NCBI GenBank assembly: GCA_029891345.1
Contig: CM057005.1
Span: forward strand, 61,087,760-61,151,759
Length of the DNA stretch: 64,000 nt
Source: Dryococelus australis
Lineage: Eukaryota; Arthropoda; Insecta; Phasmatodea; Phasmatidae
Direction: 5' to 3'
Shown here: positions 25,567 to 35,470 of the stretch, in pieces
Layout: each line of letters starts with the position of its first letter
Numbering within the stretch: position 1 is the first letter of the stretch
Position numbers and translations under genes: made by a program
Notes under the pieces: generated by a model
Told to the model about the DNA's origin: nothing
What the model saw: only the letters and a program-made list of their open reading frames with translations
Databases searched by the model: none

Positions 25567-26020
25567 GTCCCTTTTTTTTTTTTTTTTTTCTCCCGAAATA
25601 GATAGAGTATGGCAAAAAGTTCTCTCAGCTACATTTCCAGATCCTCTCTTTCATTTATCTCTCCTGCCTCATTCAATATCTTTCTCTTTCATTCAATCTC
25701 TTTCATTTCTCTCACTTGCCTCCTCATACAATATCTTTCTCTTTCATTCCATCTCATTTCTCTCTCTTGCCTCCCTCATTCAATATCGTTACCTTATTCC
25801 ATCTCTTTCTCTCCTTTCTCATTTATTCCATCTCTTTCGTTTCTCTCTCTTACCTCCTCATTCAATACCTTTTTCTTTCATTCACTTTCTTGTGTATTTC
25901 TCTCTTTCGTTTCTCTTCTCTTTCTCCCTTTCATTATTTCATTTCCCTTTCATTATCTCATTCCATCTCTTGTCTCTCCTTTCTTTCTCTTTTCGTTTCT
26001 CTCTTTAACTACGAGAATTT
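25567..26020 (+). repeat. Long pyrimidine tract in the left arm
   Basis: An almost uninterrupted plus-strand C/T-rich run built from variants of ttcattccatctctttc. The mirrored purine tract in the right arm (30,050-30,830) is about 300 bp longer, so the repeat has expanded or contracted independently. Overlapping Ser/Phe/Leu-rich open frames here are artefacts of composition. Confidence 0.85.
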
Positions 26021-26618
26021 TCTCCGGAACCTCCCATTTTTGTACTTTTGTTTCTCTCTTTCGTCCACCTTGTCTTTCACTCTACATCTTTGTTTACATT
26101 TATCACTCACCAATCATCACCAATCATCACCAAATCACTGCACGTACTTTAACATTCACTGTTTCACCCACTGTAACTCATGCATGCTATTTTACTCTAC
26201 CCACCATCATTATTTCTGCTATACTGCTCGAAACCAGTTAAATATATACTAATCACTTATACCAACCACTATATAACTCATGTTATACCAGAGCACTCAA
26301 CACCCCATATCCTATAACCAAAGAAATGTTCAATTCAACTGCATCTCCCAATACACCAAGAACAATATCCATCATAACTCGATGACTGAGGCCATCCCAT
26401 AACATAATACTCGTTGTACTTGTTCTACCAACCAACAACGCTTATACCTATCAACAATACCACCCACTATAACTCTAGCATACCTCAACCATTCGTCCAC
26501 CCAGACCATACAAAGCAAACATACAACTCATAGCAGTGACACAATCAACTTCTTCTCATACCATCCACCATGCCGACTGAAACCAGTCAAGATACATTTA
26601 CCATTCAAACCAACTACT

Positions 26619-26906
26619 TTAACTGAAGCAACTCAAGTATGCCTTAGCATTACATGGACACATACTGTTCACACCATTCGACATACACCAACAATCGCAA
26701 GACATATATTTTGGAAAACATATTACCCAACATACCATACATATTAAACCAGGAGTCCTGGAGGCGGAGGCAGTGGCGGAGCACGCAGTGCTAATTGCGG
26801 AGCTGATTGCGGAGGCGGAGCTGATTGCGAAGGCGAAGCTGATTGCGGAGCATGCGGAGGCGGATGTGGGGTTCGCATAAACAAGTTTCTTCATGACTTT
26901 GAGCAT
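26619..26906 (-). CDS. Candidate small ORF in left arm (95 codons), unknown function
   Basis: The frame starts in the arm and reads outward, towards the terminus. It is divergent from the polB promoter about 300 bp away. The N-terminal half is Ala/Ser-rich because of a cggaggcggag-type repeat. The C-terminal half is cysteine-rich, with words such as CWVICFPKYMSCDCWCM. The right arm keeps the same frame at 29,200-29,469, shorter by six residues of the Ala/Ser repeat (an in-frame change). No known family is recognised. Persistence in both arms may reflect only recent arm homogeneity, so coding status is uncertain. Confidence 0.25.
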   Translation of the reverse strand: MLKVMKKLVYANPTSASACSAISFAFAISSASAISSAISTACSATASASRTPGLICMVCWVICFPKYMSCDCWCMSNGVNSMCPCNAKAYLSCFS

Positions 26907-27202
26907 GTTTTAGTATGCCTCTCTTCGTTTTTCTGAGTGTCTGAAAACAAATAATTAAATATTACAATCACAACACACTGTAAGGGTGTATTGTCCCTAT
27001 AGTTCACCTTACACGTGAATGGGTTTCTGCTGTCGTTGGTCCCAGTATGTTTGCATATAACATTTTTTAAGTGTGGGTCACATGGTGCTCACGTGTCATT
27101 GCTCACTCTTTGTACATAATTTTAAGTGTGTCACATGGCAATCACGTGACATTGCTCGTTCATGATTGGCGGTTGCTCACATGGCATCTCAGGCTCTGAG
27201 GG

Positions 27203-27267
27203 TATATAAGGCAGACAGATACACACACTATCTCAGTTCTTCGTCTGATGTGACAGGTGACGGATCG
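27203..27267 (+). promoter_or_regulatory. Complete TATA-Inr-DPE core promoter in left arm
   Basis: TATATAAG (27,203-27,210) is followed about 30 nt later by an arthropod-type initiator TCAGTT (27,233-27,238, presumed start at the A, 27,235). At +28, GGATC (27,262-27,266) fits the downstream promoter element RGWYV. All three elements are at their expected spacing for an insect RNA polymerase II promoter. Transcription would run rightward into the centre, antisense to the polB remnant. Confidence 0.65.
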
Positions 27268-27304
27268 TCTTCTCTCTCTCCTGCTCTTCTTAACAGTCAG
27301 ACTG

Positions 27305-27444
27305 GTAAGCATTCAATAAAATTCTGTAGGTAATTATCATTCATACTCGTAAATATAACTAAGTATATTCCATGTTTTTTGATGCCAATCCCTTACACAT
27401 TTCGATTATCAGATGTATTAATTCTATTAGTTATTTTTCTGCAG
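27305..27444 (+). other. Putative 5'-UTR intron in left arm
   Basis: A donor-like ctg|GTAAGC begins at 27,305 and an acceptor ttatttttctgcag ends at 27,444. The polB-type start codon follows nine bases later (ATG at 27,453). The right arm keeps the acceptor but has GAAAGC where the donor should be. Confidence 0.45.
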
Positions 27445-27524
27445 AGATAAAGATGAAGCCAGCATTTAATTGCGATCATGCAAGCGACGTCTCGACCTCA
27501 TGTTTGGCTGTACATTAGCGTCAG

Positions 27525-28777
27525 TCTTCAAATTCTGGATATGTCTTAAGACTGCTTCAATTGAACTCTTTCCATACTTTCTGAGCCTGAGCGTATTTTT
27601 CGTCGCTGATTCCCGAGTCCACCAGCTTGTCAAAGAAAGTGTCTTTAGGAGTTAGCAGTGACTCGTTCAGCTTCTCCCACGAGTCAATTGCCTGAAAAAG
27701 GCAATTTTGGTTTCGAGAGCTTCATATCGCTTGTCTACTCGTTCAGGGTTCCGGCCTTCTACAAAACCTGCTAGAACGGCTCATTTAAAACACACATGGT
27801 CTTTGTGATTTGCAGGTTAATCACAGCCTTCTTGTTCTTGATAGGTTCAGGCAAGTCAATGTACGACGAGACTCGAAGGGGTCCAGCTTGTTTATGTGGA
27901 GCTGTAGGTGATTGACTGGCGACAGTGTGCACCCTGAACCATGCTCTTTGTATGCGTCCTCCTCTTCACATATTTTTTTCTAAGCTGTTTCCTTCCGCCT
28001 TCTCAATATCGCTAGCCTCGAATACTTCTCCCTTTTTTGTTTTGAAAGCTCTTCTTGTCTGTACCTTCGACAGACGGTTCTGGTTTAGTATAGTTACCCT
28101 CAAGCCACACATTAAATTTAATTGGACCCTGTTCTCGTACTTCGTCGGTGAGATGGTCAATGATATTTTTCTTCATCTGAACTAAAATTTTACAAATATC
28201 TTTTGAGGAACCACTTACGTTTTAAGTCATGTATCTCTTTAAATTACGTCGGAAAGCAGTTTCAGCTTCCACGAAACCATTGCCATTAACAGCTTCAGAC
28301 CCAGCGACGATTCTTGGACGCGACGGTCTATTGTATGAAGGTGGATTAACATCTTGAAACCTTGATTTTGCAAGATACACACTCATACATTACGGTGAAG
28401 GAGACTGTACACGAGTGATTTTGGTAGGGGAAGGTCCTACAGCTTTCGAGGTTTTCGCATGTCTCTGCAAGCTATCGCCTCTAGTAAATGGAAGTCCACA
28501 ATCCGTTCACTTGTGTACCACTCGATCTGTATTAATCGCACAGCCATACTTCACGTGTCTTCGTGCACCGTGGTTGAACACGGAGGTTTTATCGCAGAAG
28601 TGACATGAGTGACGATGTAATGGTTCAGTAGATGGCACCGATGTAATTGAAGTTGTAAGAGGGTACCACGAACGACATCGATGGCGATATATGCAGCTCA
28701 TCTGGGGCCGCTGATCGTACAGCCAAAGACGAAGTCGAGACGTCGCTTGCAGGCACACCATAAAATGCACGCTTCAT
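27525..28777 (-). pseudogene. polB: Fragmented DNA polymerase B (Polinton type)
   Basis: In Polintons this gene encodes the protein-primed replicative polymerase. Reading leftward from the start codon at 28,777: a first C2H2-type finger (CHFC...RRH, about 28,604-28,560); a second finger (CGLPFTRGDSLQRH) whose first cysteine codon is now a TGA stop (28,509-28,507); an N-terminal domain segment (28,166-27,966, including EVREQGPIKFNVWLEG); a segment with YIDLPEPIKNKKAVIN (about 27,875-27,825); and DSWEKLNESLLTPKDTFF (about 27,690-27,637), which belongs to the exonuclease domain. These pieces lie in different frames, with stops and large internal deletions. The palm domain and catalytic YxDTDS motif are absent. 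It ends at the left arm. Certainly non-functional. Confidence 0.75.
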
Positions 28778-28979
28778 CTTGTTCTCTTCTGGAAAAAAAA
28801 CTAACAAAATTAATACATCTGACAATCGAAAGGTATAACCGAAATGCATCATACAAAATGGAATATACTTAGGTATATTTATGAGCATGAATAATAATTC
28901 CCTACCAAATTTTACGGAAGAGCTGATCATTAAAAAATGCTTTCCAGTAAGAATGCTAAGAAGGTCAGGAGAGAGAAGA

Positions 28980-29014
28980 CGATCCGTTACCTGTTGCACC
29001 AGATGAAGAACTGA
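28980..29014 (-). promoter_or_regulatory. Right-arm core promoter, TATA segment deleted
   Basis: On the minus strand the initiator TCAGTT (29,014-29,009) and the DPE-like GGATCG (28,985-28,980) keep exactly the left-arm spacing. The stretch that in the left arm holds the TATA box (between catctc and tctcag) is missing, so this promoter is probably weakened. Confidence 0.55.
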
Positions 29015-29199
29015 GACGAGATGTAATGTGAGAAACAGTCAATCATGATCGAGCAATGCCACGTGCTCACCGTGTGACACACTTAAAAAGATATACAACG
29101 AATGAGCAATGACACGTGAGTGCCATGTCACACACACTTAAAAAACGGTATACGCACACATACTGGGATTCAGATAAATGAAGAGACACATTCTAAAAC

Positions 29200-29469
29200 A
29201 TGCTTAAAGTGATCAGGAATCTTGTTTATGCTAACACCGCCTTCGCCTCAGTATGCTCCGCAATCAGCTTCGCTTTCGCAATCAGCTCCACAGTTAGCAC
29301 TGCGTGCTCCGCCACTGCCTCCACCTCCAGAACTCTTGGTTTATTATGTATGGTATGTTGGGTAATATGTTTTCCAAAATATATGTCTTGCGATTGTTGG
29401 TGTATGTCGAATGTTGTGAACAGTATGTGTCCATGTAATGCTAAGGCATACTTGAGTTGCTTCAGTTAA
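29200..29469 (+). CDS. Candidate small ORF in right arm (89 codons), unknown function
   Basis: Counterpart of 26,619-26,906, reading outward. It has the same start, a shorter Ala/Ser segment and an almost identical Cys-rich C-terminus and stop. Function is unknown and coding status doubtful. Confidence 0.25.
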   Translation: MLKVIRNLVYANTAFASVCSAISFAFAISSTVSTACSATASTSRTLGLLCMVCWVICFPKYMSCDCWCMSNVVNSMCPCNAKAYLSCFS

Positions 29470-30049
29470 AAGTGTTTGGTATGGATGGTCAATGTATTTT
29501 GACTGGTTTCAGTCGGCATGGTGGATGGTATGAGAAGAAGTTGATTGTGTCACTGCTATGAGTTGTATGTTTGCTTTGTATGGTCTGTGTGGGCGAATGG
29601 TTGAGGTATGCTAGAGTTATAGTGGGTGGTATAGTTGATAGGTATAAGTGGTTTTGTTGGTAGAAGAAGTCTAATGGGTGTTAAGTTATGGGCTGGCCTC
29701 AGCAGTATAATTGCTCGAGTTATGATGGATATTGTACTTGGTGTATTGGAAGGTGCAATTGAATTGAGTTTTTCTTTTGTGGAATGTGGAATGTTGAGTG
29801 TCCTGGTATGACTTGAGTTATATCATCGTTTGTATGAGTGATCAGTATATATTTGACTAGTGTCGACCAGTAGAGCAAAAAGAATGATATTTGGTAGAGT
29901 AAAATAGCATGCATGAGTTACAGTGGGTGAAACATTGAATGTTAATGTGCCTGCAGTGCTTTGGTGATGATTGGTGAGAGATAAGTGTAAACAAAGATGT
30001 AGAGTGAAAAACAAGATTTAATGAAAGAGAGAAATGAAACAACAAAAAA

Positions 30050-30830
30050 AAAATGGAGGACTCGTAGAAAACCTATGGACTGATATAGAGAAAGAGAGAA
30101 GCGAAAGAGATAAAGATATGGAATGTGAGATGAGAGATGTGGAGATAAAGGGATGGAATGAGAGAATGAAAGAGAGAAACAGAGCAACAAAAATTCGGGG
30201 ACTCGGATAAAACCTATGGACTGATATAGAGTAAGAGAGAAGCCAAAGGAGAAAAAGATAGAATGAAAGAATGAAAGAAAGAAAGCGAGAAAGATATTTA
30301 GAGTGAAAGAGAAGATGGAATGATAGAGAGAACGCAACTACAAAAATGGGAGGACTCGGAGAAAACCTATTGACTGAAATAGAGAAAGAGAGAAGCGAAA
30401 GGGAGAAAGAGAAAAGCGAAAGAGAGAAAGAGATGGATTGAAAGAATGAAAGAAAAATTGAGAAAGAGATATATAGTGAAATACAAGATGGAATGAAAGA
30501 AAGAAAGAAAACAACAAAAATGGGAGGATTCAGAGAAAATCTTCGGAGAGGAAGAAGGAAACGAAATAGAGAAAGAAAGGAAAGACAATAGATGGAATGA
30601 GAGAATTAAAAGAAAATGAAAGAATGAAAGAGAGAAAGTGAGAACAACGAAAGAGAGAAACACACACAAGCGATGGAATGAAAGTGAAAGATATTGAATG
30701 TTAAGGCAAACGAGAGAAACGAAAGAGATGGAATGAAGAGAAAGGAGAGAAAGAGATGGAATAAGATATAGATATTGAATGAGGAGGTAAGAGAGAGAAA
30801 CAAAAAAAGAGGGTCCAGAAATGTAGTTGA
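30050..30830 (-). repeat. Long purine tract (pyrimidine on minus) in the right arm
   Basis: gaaagagagaaa- and gatggaatgaaagaa-type units over almost 800 bp, with three or more related sub-blocks beginning near ggaggactcgg. This internal tandem duplication explains the length difference from the left arm. Confidence 0.8.
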
Positions 30831-31193
30831 GAGGCCTTTTTGCTAAACTCTACGTACTATTTTGACACACAAAATAAATTCAATAAAAATAAACATTTTA
30901 AAATCTAATAAAAACACAGATTTACGATTTGACATACCATATGCGTATAAAACCAATATGGCTAACAGAAACATATATATATATAATTGAAGAAAATTAG
31001 TGGACATAACTGTCAAGCTCATTCGGATACGTTCGGTAAACCTGAGCTGAATATTGCCGAGAACCCCCTGAGTCGAGCCGAAGATTACCGAGCTAGTCCG
31101 AGAAGAGCCGAAGCCATCTAGCCGACCAGTCGCACAAGTCGCTGCAGATTCCATTTAAAATACATTGCACTAGACTCTTCATAAAGCACTACT

Positions 31194-31199
31194 TCCGTG
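31194..31199. repeat. 6-bp target-site duplication, right
   Basis: TCCGTG immediately after the ...CACTACT terminus, identical to 25,238-25,243. Confidence 0.9.
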
Positions 31200-31261
31200 C
31201 TTGATTGTACGCGCGGTATCATACCATAAAACGTGCTCTAGGATGCAGCGCGGCAGTAACG

Positions 31262-31503
31262 TATAAGGCTATTCACGGTAAAGTGAGCATTTTTGAAAAC
31301 CCTCTCATTTGAAATAATAGCCAATGAATATGATTTATTTTATCCTTAGACGTTAACTTCTGAGTGCAGTGGAATCTACATACAGTGTGTATTACTTACA
31401 TTGCAACATTGATTTAAAAAATGTGGTAAAAGGATAGCAAATGGCTGAAACTAAAATGTTACTAGGGCCTCTGAAGTGCTCACTTTACCATGAACAGCCT
31501 ATA
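31262..31503. mobile_element. TIR element, family 1 (short subtype)
   Basis: Left end tataaggctattcacggtaa; right end cactttaccatgaacagcc then tata. It lies 63 bp beyond the Polinton target duplication. Confidence 0.8.
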
Positions 31504-32489
31504 ATAACCATTCGCCTTGCCGCTGTTACGACACTTAACGCAGATTCTTTCGGGGAAGCTGTTTGCACGAAAGTGGAGAGTGAATGTCAAATATGTAGGA
31601 ACAGAGCAAGCCCACGCTGCGTATATCAAAACGAGGAAAGTATACGAACTTAGCAGCATCCAGTTACAATGTTTTCACCAAGAGTATTCGGTGAGATAGT
31701 ACCATAGCATGGCTGTGTCTCAATGGATGGTCATGGAAGTTGGTTCGATTATTGCCGCCTGCACTAGGAGAGATTTCCATCAGAGAGTTCTTCATTGCTT
31801 CAGTACAATTACGACGCAGTTTCGTAAAACATAGTCCCCATAACAATATTCACATTCTAAAATTTTTTATTTTTTTAGTTTTTTTTTTTTAGGAGTATGA
31901 ACAAAATTCGTTGATATTCGTTGATACAGTACAATTCTGTTTATTATAGCCTACTGAGAATTGTAGAATTTATTCCGGCTACGTAATCACCATAAAGTGA
32001 ACTCATATTTATATTTTCCTTCGGACCACTGGCTTTTGTAACAACTGTTACTTTTGAAACAACAGAAAGGAAGTTTATTGGCAATAAGGCTTGCTACATT
32101 ACCTCACGATGCATAGCCAATGCTGTAGAATATGTATTATTATCACTAACTCACGAAGGGAGTGACGCGTTTGAAATAACAGCGTTCACCAAAATTTAAA
32201 AAGTAAAAATTCGATATAAATTTCAAATTTTCCTTTATTCCGATACCTGAACTTACCAACATATTCCGAACCACACAGAGAAGTTGGATCTCCGGAAAAC
32301 CTCGGTATCAGTAGACCGAGAAACTACAAAACTGACTAACTGAATAATTTTTTATTTCGGGTACATGTTCTTCTGCGGCCTGGCCTTAACCGCTTTACAG
32401 ACTAAATTTTCTGAACGTCGATCTGGTACCAGTGTTACGGAATGATACTTTAGGCTTACAAGATAACAGAGATAAAAGTCTAATGTCAT
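31504..32489. other. Gene-less stretch
   Basis: AT-rich with poly-T runs near 31,870-31,890. Nothing is supported. Confidence 0.5.
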
Positions 32490-33340
32490 GGCAATAATAT
32501 TACTACCACAGTAATTTTTCGTTATTTATGCGCCGTCAGTAGCTAATGTTGTTAATGTTATATAGGCCTAATGTTAATTTATTAATGTAAAGGTACCGTT
32601 AAGTTATTTTATAAAATATTACTTAGTTATTTTACTGTCTACATTAAGGTGGTGTTTACGTAGCGGAAAAAAAAAACTTTTGTGTTGAATCGATGTTAAC
32701 ATTTGTGTTAAGAACTTTTTTGTATGTTCTTTGATTAAAAAAAAAAGATTCCAATGTGAAATAAATGAAGTCAAATTATTTTGTTACAACAAACATATTA
32801 CCAAACGAATAAAAAATAACAACCGGTAGGAGAATCGACCATGACGTTCTCCACTTTGCGATATCTAACGCCCAACCAACTGCTCTGTTTCACCATGCTT
32901 GGCTGATTTTCATATTGTGGTATTCAGCGTAATATAACGACAAACTGCAGTTCTCTTTCGGCTTGTGGAAACACTTCATGCTCTAGAAATGTATGCATAT
33001 TTGACACACGTTAACTTCTTTATAAGATTTGAGAGCTGGTCTAAGCTGCATGTAATCATACTTTGCTTTAAAATTTAAATATAAAATATTTCAATTTACG
33101 AGGTTATCGTTATTCACTAGTATCCAACATTTTACAAAGTAAAGTCAGCGTAAAGTTGTGTTGGCTGTACATTACTTTAATGTCGCAGTAGCACGAAATA
33201 TTTAGTTCTTACTGTTACTTTTAGCGTAATACAACATTCAGTTGCGGCAAAATTACTTACAGGTGTTATTAACATTAACACTTCAACAGTATATTTGCCT
33301 TATAGTATTATAGGACTTTGTTAATGGTTAACATGATTAA
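32490..33340. repeat. Repeat S, copy 1, with tRNA-like segment
   Basis: Collinear with 47,880-48,780 from the attacta-cagtaattttt word at the left to acattaacac-tcaacagtat at the right. A minus-strand tRNA-like part (B-box-like ggtcgattctcc at 32,840-32,829, A-box-like sequence near 32,890) sits in the middle, as it does in copy 3. Confidence 0.65.
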
Positions 33341-34229
33341 CTTTGAAATAAAATTATTAATTTTTAGCACAACATAGATAAACCTTTAAGAAATGACATA
33401 ATAGTGTTTTTGTTGAAACAACGTTAACTTTTTTCTGTAAATTATTAGCCTAAGTGTGTGAAACGAAACTATGTCTGTAACTATTCGGATGTTTCCGATA
33501 TAAATTTTCTCGAAATCCTCGTTACACCTGTGCTGATCGCAGCTCTCTCCTCGCCGTCGTTAAGCTTTGTAACCACTCCGTCGGTTTGCCGATCTCGGTG
33601 TCCCGCTCTTTCTCCCGTTCTTCAACCTGTATGGCTTCCCTCCCTCTGCGCGTGCGTATTCGCCAGGTTTCCCCATCTTTGTTTTCAGTTTGATTTAACG
33701 TGAAAATGAAGTGTATCTCTTTTCCTCCGACCTTCAAACCTGCTATATAGTCTCGGCGGTCTTAAAAATCATCACATTAAAATGACGGTACATTAAGTGT
33801 TCTAAGGCGACGTATGGCGGCTGTTGCAGGTAGGTCTGGCAGTCAGGATAAATGACAATTTTAATGTGGTTTGTGGTTTTAATTAAAAGGCTAGGTAACT
33901 TCATCGCGCATCGCGTTTTCTAAACTGTGTTTGTGTGATGATTTGGGAATTACCACAGATTTTTAGTATTTTTATTAAATATTTTTAGGATAATTTTTAT
34001 AGCGGTTGGTATCACCGCACTGGTAGTTTTTAGTATGTATGTTAATAATTGTTTAATGACCGGTCATACATTTATTCCTATCAATTAATCATTTGCGTAT
34101 ATATATTATATATATACACATTGTAATTATTTTATGTAACTTTTAATCGTATTTATCACTATTTACTGCGTGATAATTTTCATTGACTGTTATTTCTGGG
34201 TAACGATTGTGATATAGGCTCTGAGTCGA
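33341..34229. other. Gene-less stretch
   Basis: It includes a GC-richer patch at 33,530-33,680 and tatatata runs at 34,096-34,117. No gene is supported. Confidence 0.5.
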
Positions 34230-35470
34230 TTTTGGCAATTGTAGTTCCTTGTTCCGCCGCCTTAATGTAAAAAGTGGCCACCGGGTGTAGGTTCTGGCAT
34301 GTTCCGCGTGACGTCGCAAGGGTGGATAGGCGCGGAGAGCGCGCGCGGGCCGCGGCGAGCAGTAGTAAGCGGTATGCTGGTTAGAGTGTGACTTTGGCGG
34401 GCGGTCTAGAGAGTCAGGCGTGCGCGCCGACAGTGCAATGTTGCGGGACTGAATTATGGTCGCTCGGCCGGAAAGTTTCCGTTTGTCGTCGCGGGAGCTA
34501 ACGCATCGGAGGGCCGGTTACGTGTGTTACCCGCCAGCGTCGGGTTAGGGAGAATGGACGGCGTGTACGTGACGTCGTACTGCGACAATATTTCCACTGT
34601 TGCCGGCTTACTTGAATTTGGATTGTGCCCGTACTGTACGATAGTAAGTCGACGGTGTCTTGTCGGATTGCTACGAAATATCCCCGTGACCGAGCGAGGC
34701 GTGGGATGTAAAGTAACATTGTGAAATGGGGCCACGCTGGACTAGATACAAACTGGCGTTTAGTATTGCGTGAGACACAAACCTCCCCGGAAAACGTGTG
34801 CAAAACAGACGCGAGATAGACAGGTTGTATAACATAATCGAGGGCACGGAGTTGTGGAGGAATTAACTATTGGCTGCTAATGAAAATTTGCGCAAGGTCT
34901 TGAACACTATTTAGAGAACGTTGTAGATCGCCAAATGTCCGAAGCTCTATTTTCTAACCACGAAAGTCACTAAAATAATTTGGTGTGTAAAACGTGTCGA
35001 GGTGAACCCTGATTTTGTGGCAACGGCGGACGTGTTAGAATTTGCGCCCTGTGTCACTGGACGGTCTGCTGGTAATATTGTCGGGCTTTTCGGCCGGGGA
35101 TAAAACCTCGACTGTTCCTCTAGCCAAAAATTTCACCGGGTTTGTACGTCCACGTCATGGCTGCCGCGGTCAACTTAACATGGGAGCGAGCGTGTCACGA
35201 CAGAGCAGCGCAGTTCAAGTGCAGTGCCGACGGGAATGAATACTGCGTCTGCGGGGCGAAAAAAACCTTGGCAAAATTCCGAGAGAGGAAAAGTACGACA
35301 GAACGACGTCGCGGGGAGAGGCGGCCTGACACCCTGCATTGCGTCGTTGCCCGAATGGTCGGACTATTGGCTTCACTTCGTCGGGGCCATGGCAGGGCTG
35401 CTGCCAAGGTACTGTGGTTATAACATTGCTATTTCTTCGCTACCGGAGTGCGACACGTAACGCCGTAGTA
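34230..35470 (+). promoter_or_regulatory. CpG-rich segment, candidate host promoter and 5' exon
   Basis: About 1.2 kb with frequent CG dinucleotides inside a strongly AT-rich neighbourhood and no match to any repeat seen elsewhere in the window. The densest part (34,300-34,360) contains gcgcgcgcgggccgcgg. AT-rich, T-tract-rich sequence resembling a long intron follows from 35,500. Repeat elements in this window are rarely CpG-rich, so a host gene start is the best guess, but no protein family is recognised. Confidence 0.4.
34554..34642 (+). CDS. Possible first coding exon (unrecognised)
   Basis: An ATG in fair context (gagaATGG) at 34,554 opens about 30 codons, starting MDGVYVTSYC and ending CPYCTI. 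They run into gtaagt (34,643), a good splice donor. The peptide is not recognised. A second possible start, at 35,157 (MAAAVNLTWERAC...), reads to a possible donor near 35,409. Either or both could be chance frames in GC-rich DNA. Confidence 0.25.

Larger units (their letters stand above)
25244..27520. repeat. Left terminal inverted arm of the mini-Polinton
   Basis: From the terminus inward: a cggct/tcggc-rich segment (25,310-25,400), an AT-rich segment, a pyrimidine tract (25,567-26,020), a segment containing an outward open frame (26,619-26,906), a core promoter (27,203-27,267), a 5' intron (27,305-27,444) and the polB start codon with about 20 codons. The match to the right arm stops near 27,520. 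Confidence 0.85.
25244..31193. mobile_element. Palindromic miniature Polinton/Maverick (5,950 bp)
   Basis: The element is bounded by AGTAGTGgtat... and ...cataaagCACTACT. It has the AG/CT ends and perfect 6-bp duplication (TCCGTG) that characterise Polintons, the large self-synthesising DNA transposons related to adintoviruses. Inverted arms run 25,244 to about 27,520 and about 28,700 to 31,193. They are similar by eye throughout, apart from length changes in a pyrimidine tract and a roughly 40-bp deletion over the TATA box in the right arm. The 1.2-kb centre carries minus-strand fragments of a DNA polymerase B. No integrase, ATPase or capsid gene is inside, so it is non-autonomous and must have been mobilised in trans. 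Confidence 0.9.
28700..31193. repeat. Right terminal inverted arm of the mini-Polinton
   Basis: The inverted counterpart of 25,244-27,520, about 200 bp longer mainly because of the purine tract. It carries the initiator and DPE but has lost the TATA segment. It is contiguous with the polB remnant and so is the arm from which polB would have been transcribed. Confidence 0.85.

Noticed and set aside
25565-26252. Three overlapping long open frames rich in Ser, Phe, Leu and His
   Set aside because: They come from the pyrimidine tract, where stop codons are rare in every plus-strand frame. The mirrored tract gives equivalent frames in the right arm.
27925-28185. Plus-strand frame in the mini-Polinton centre
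   Set aside because: Antisense to the polB segment, which has family-specific motifs on the minus strand.
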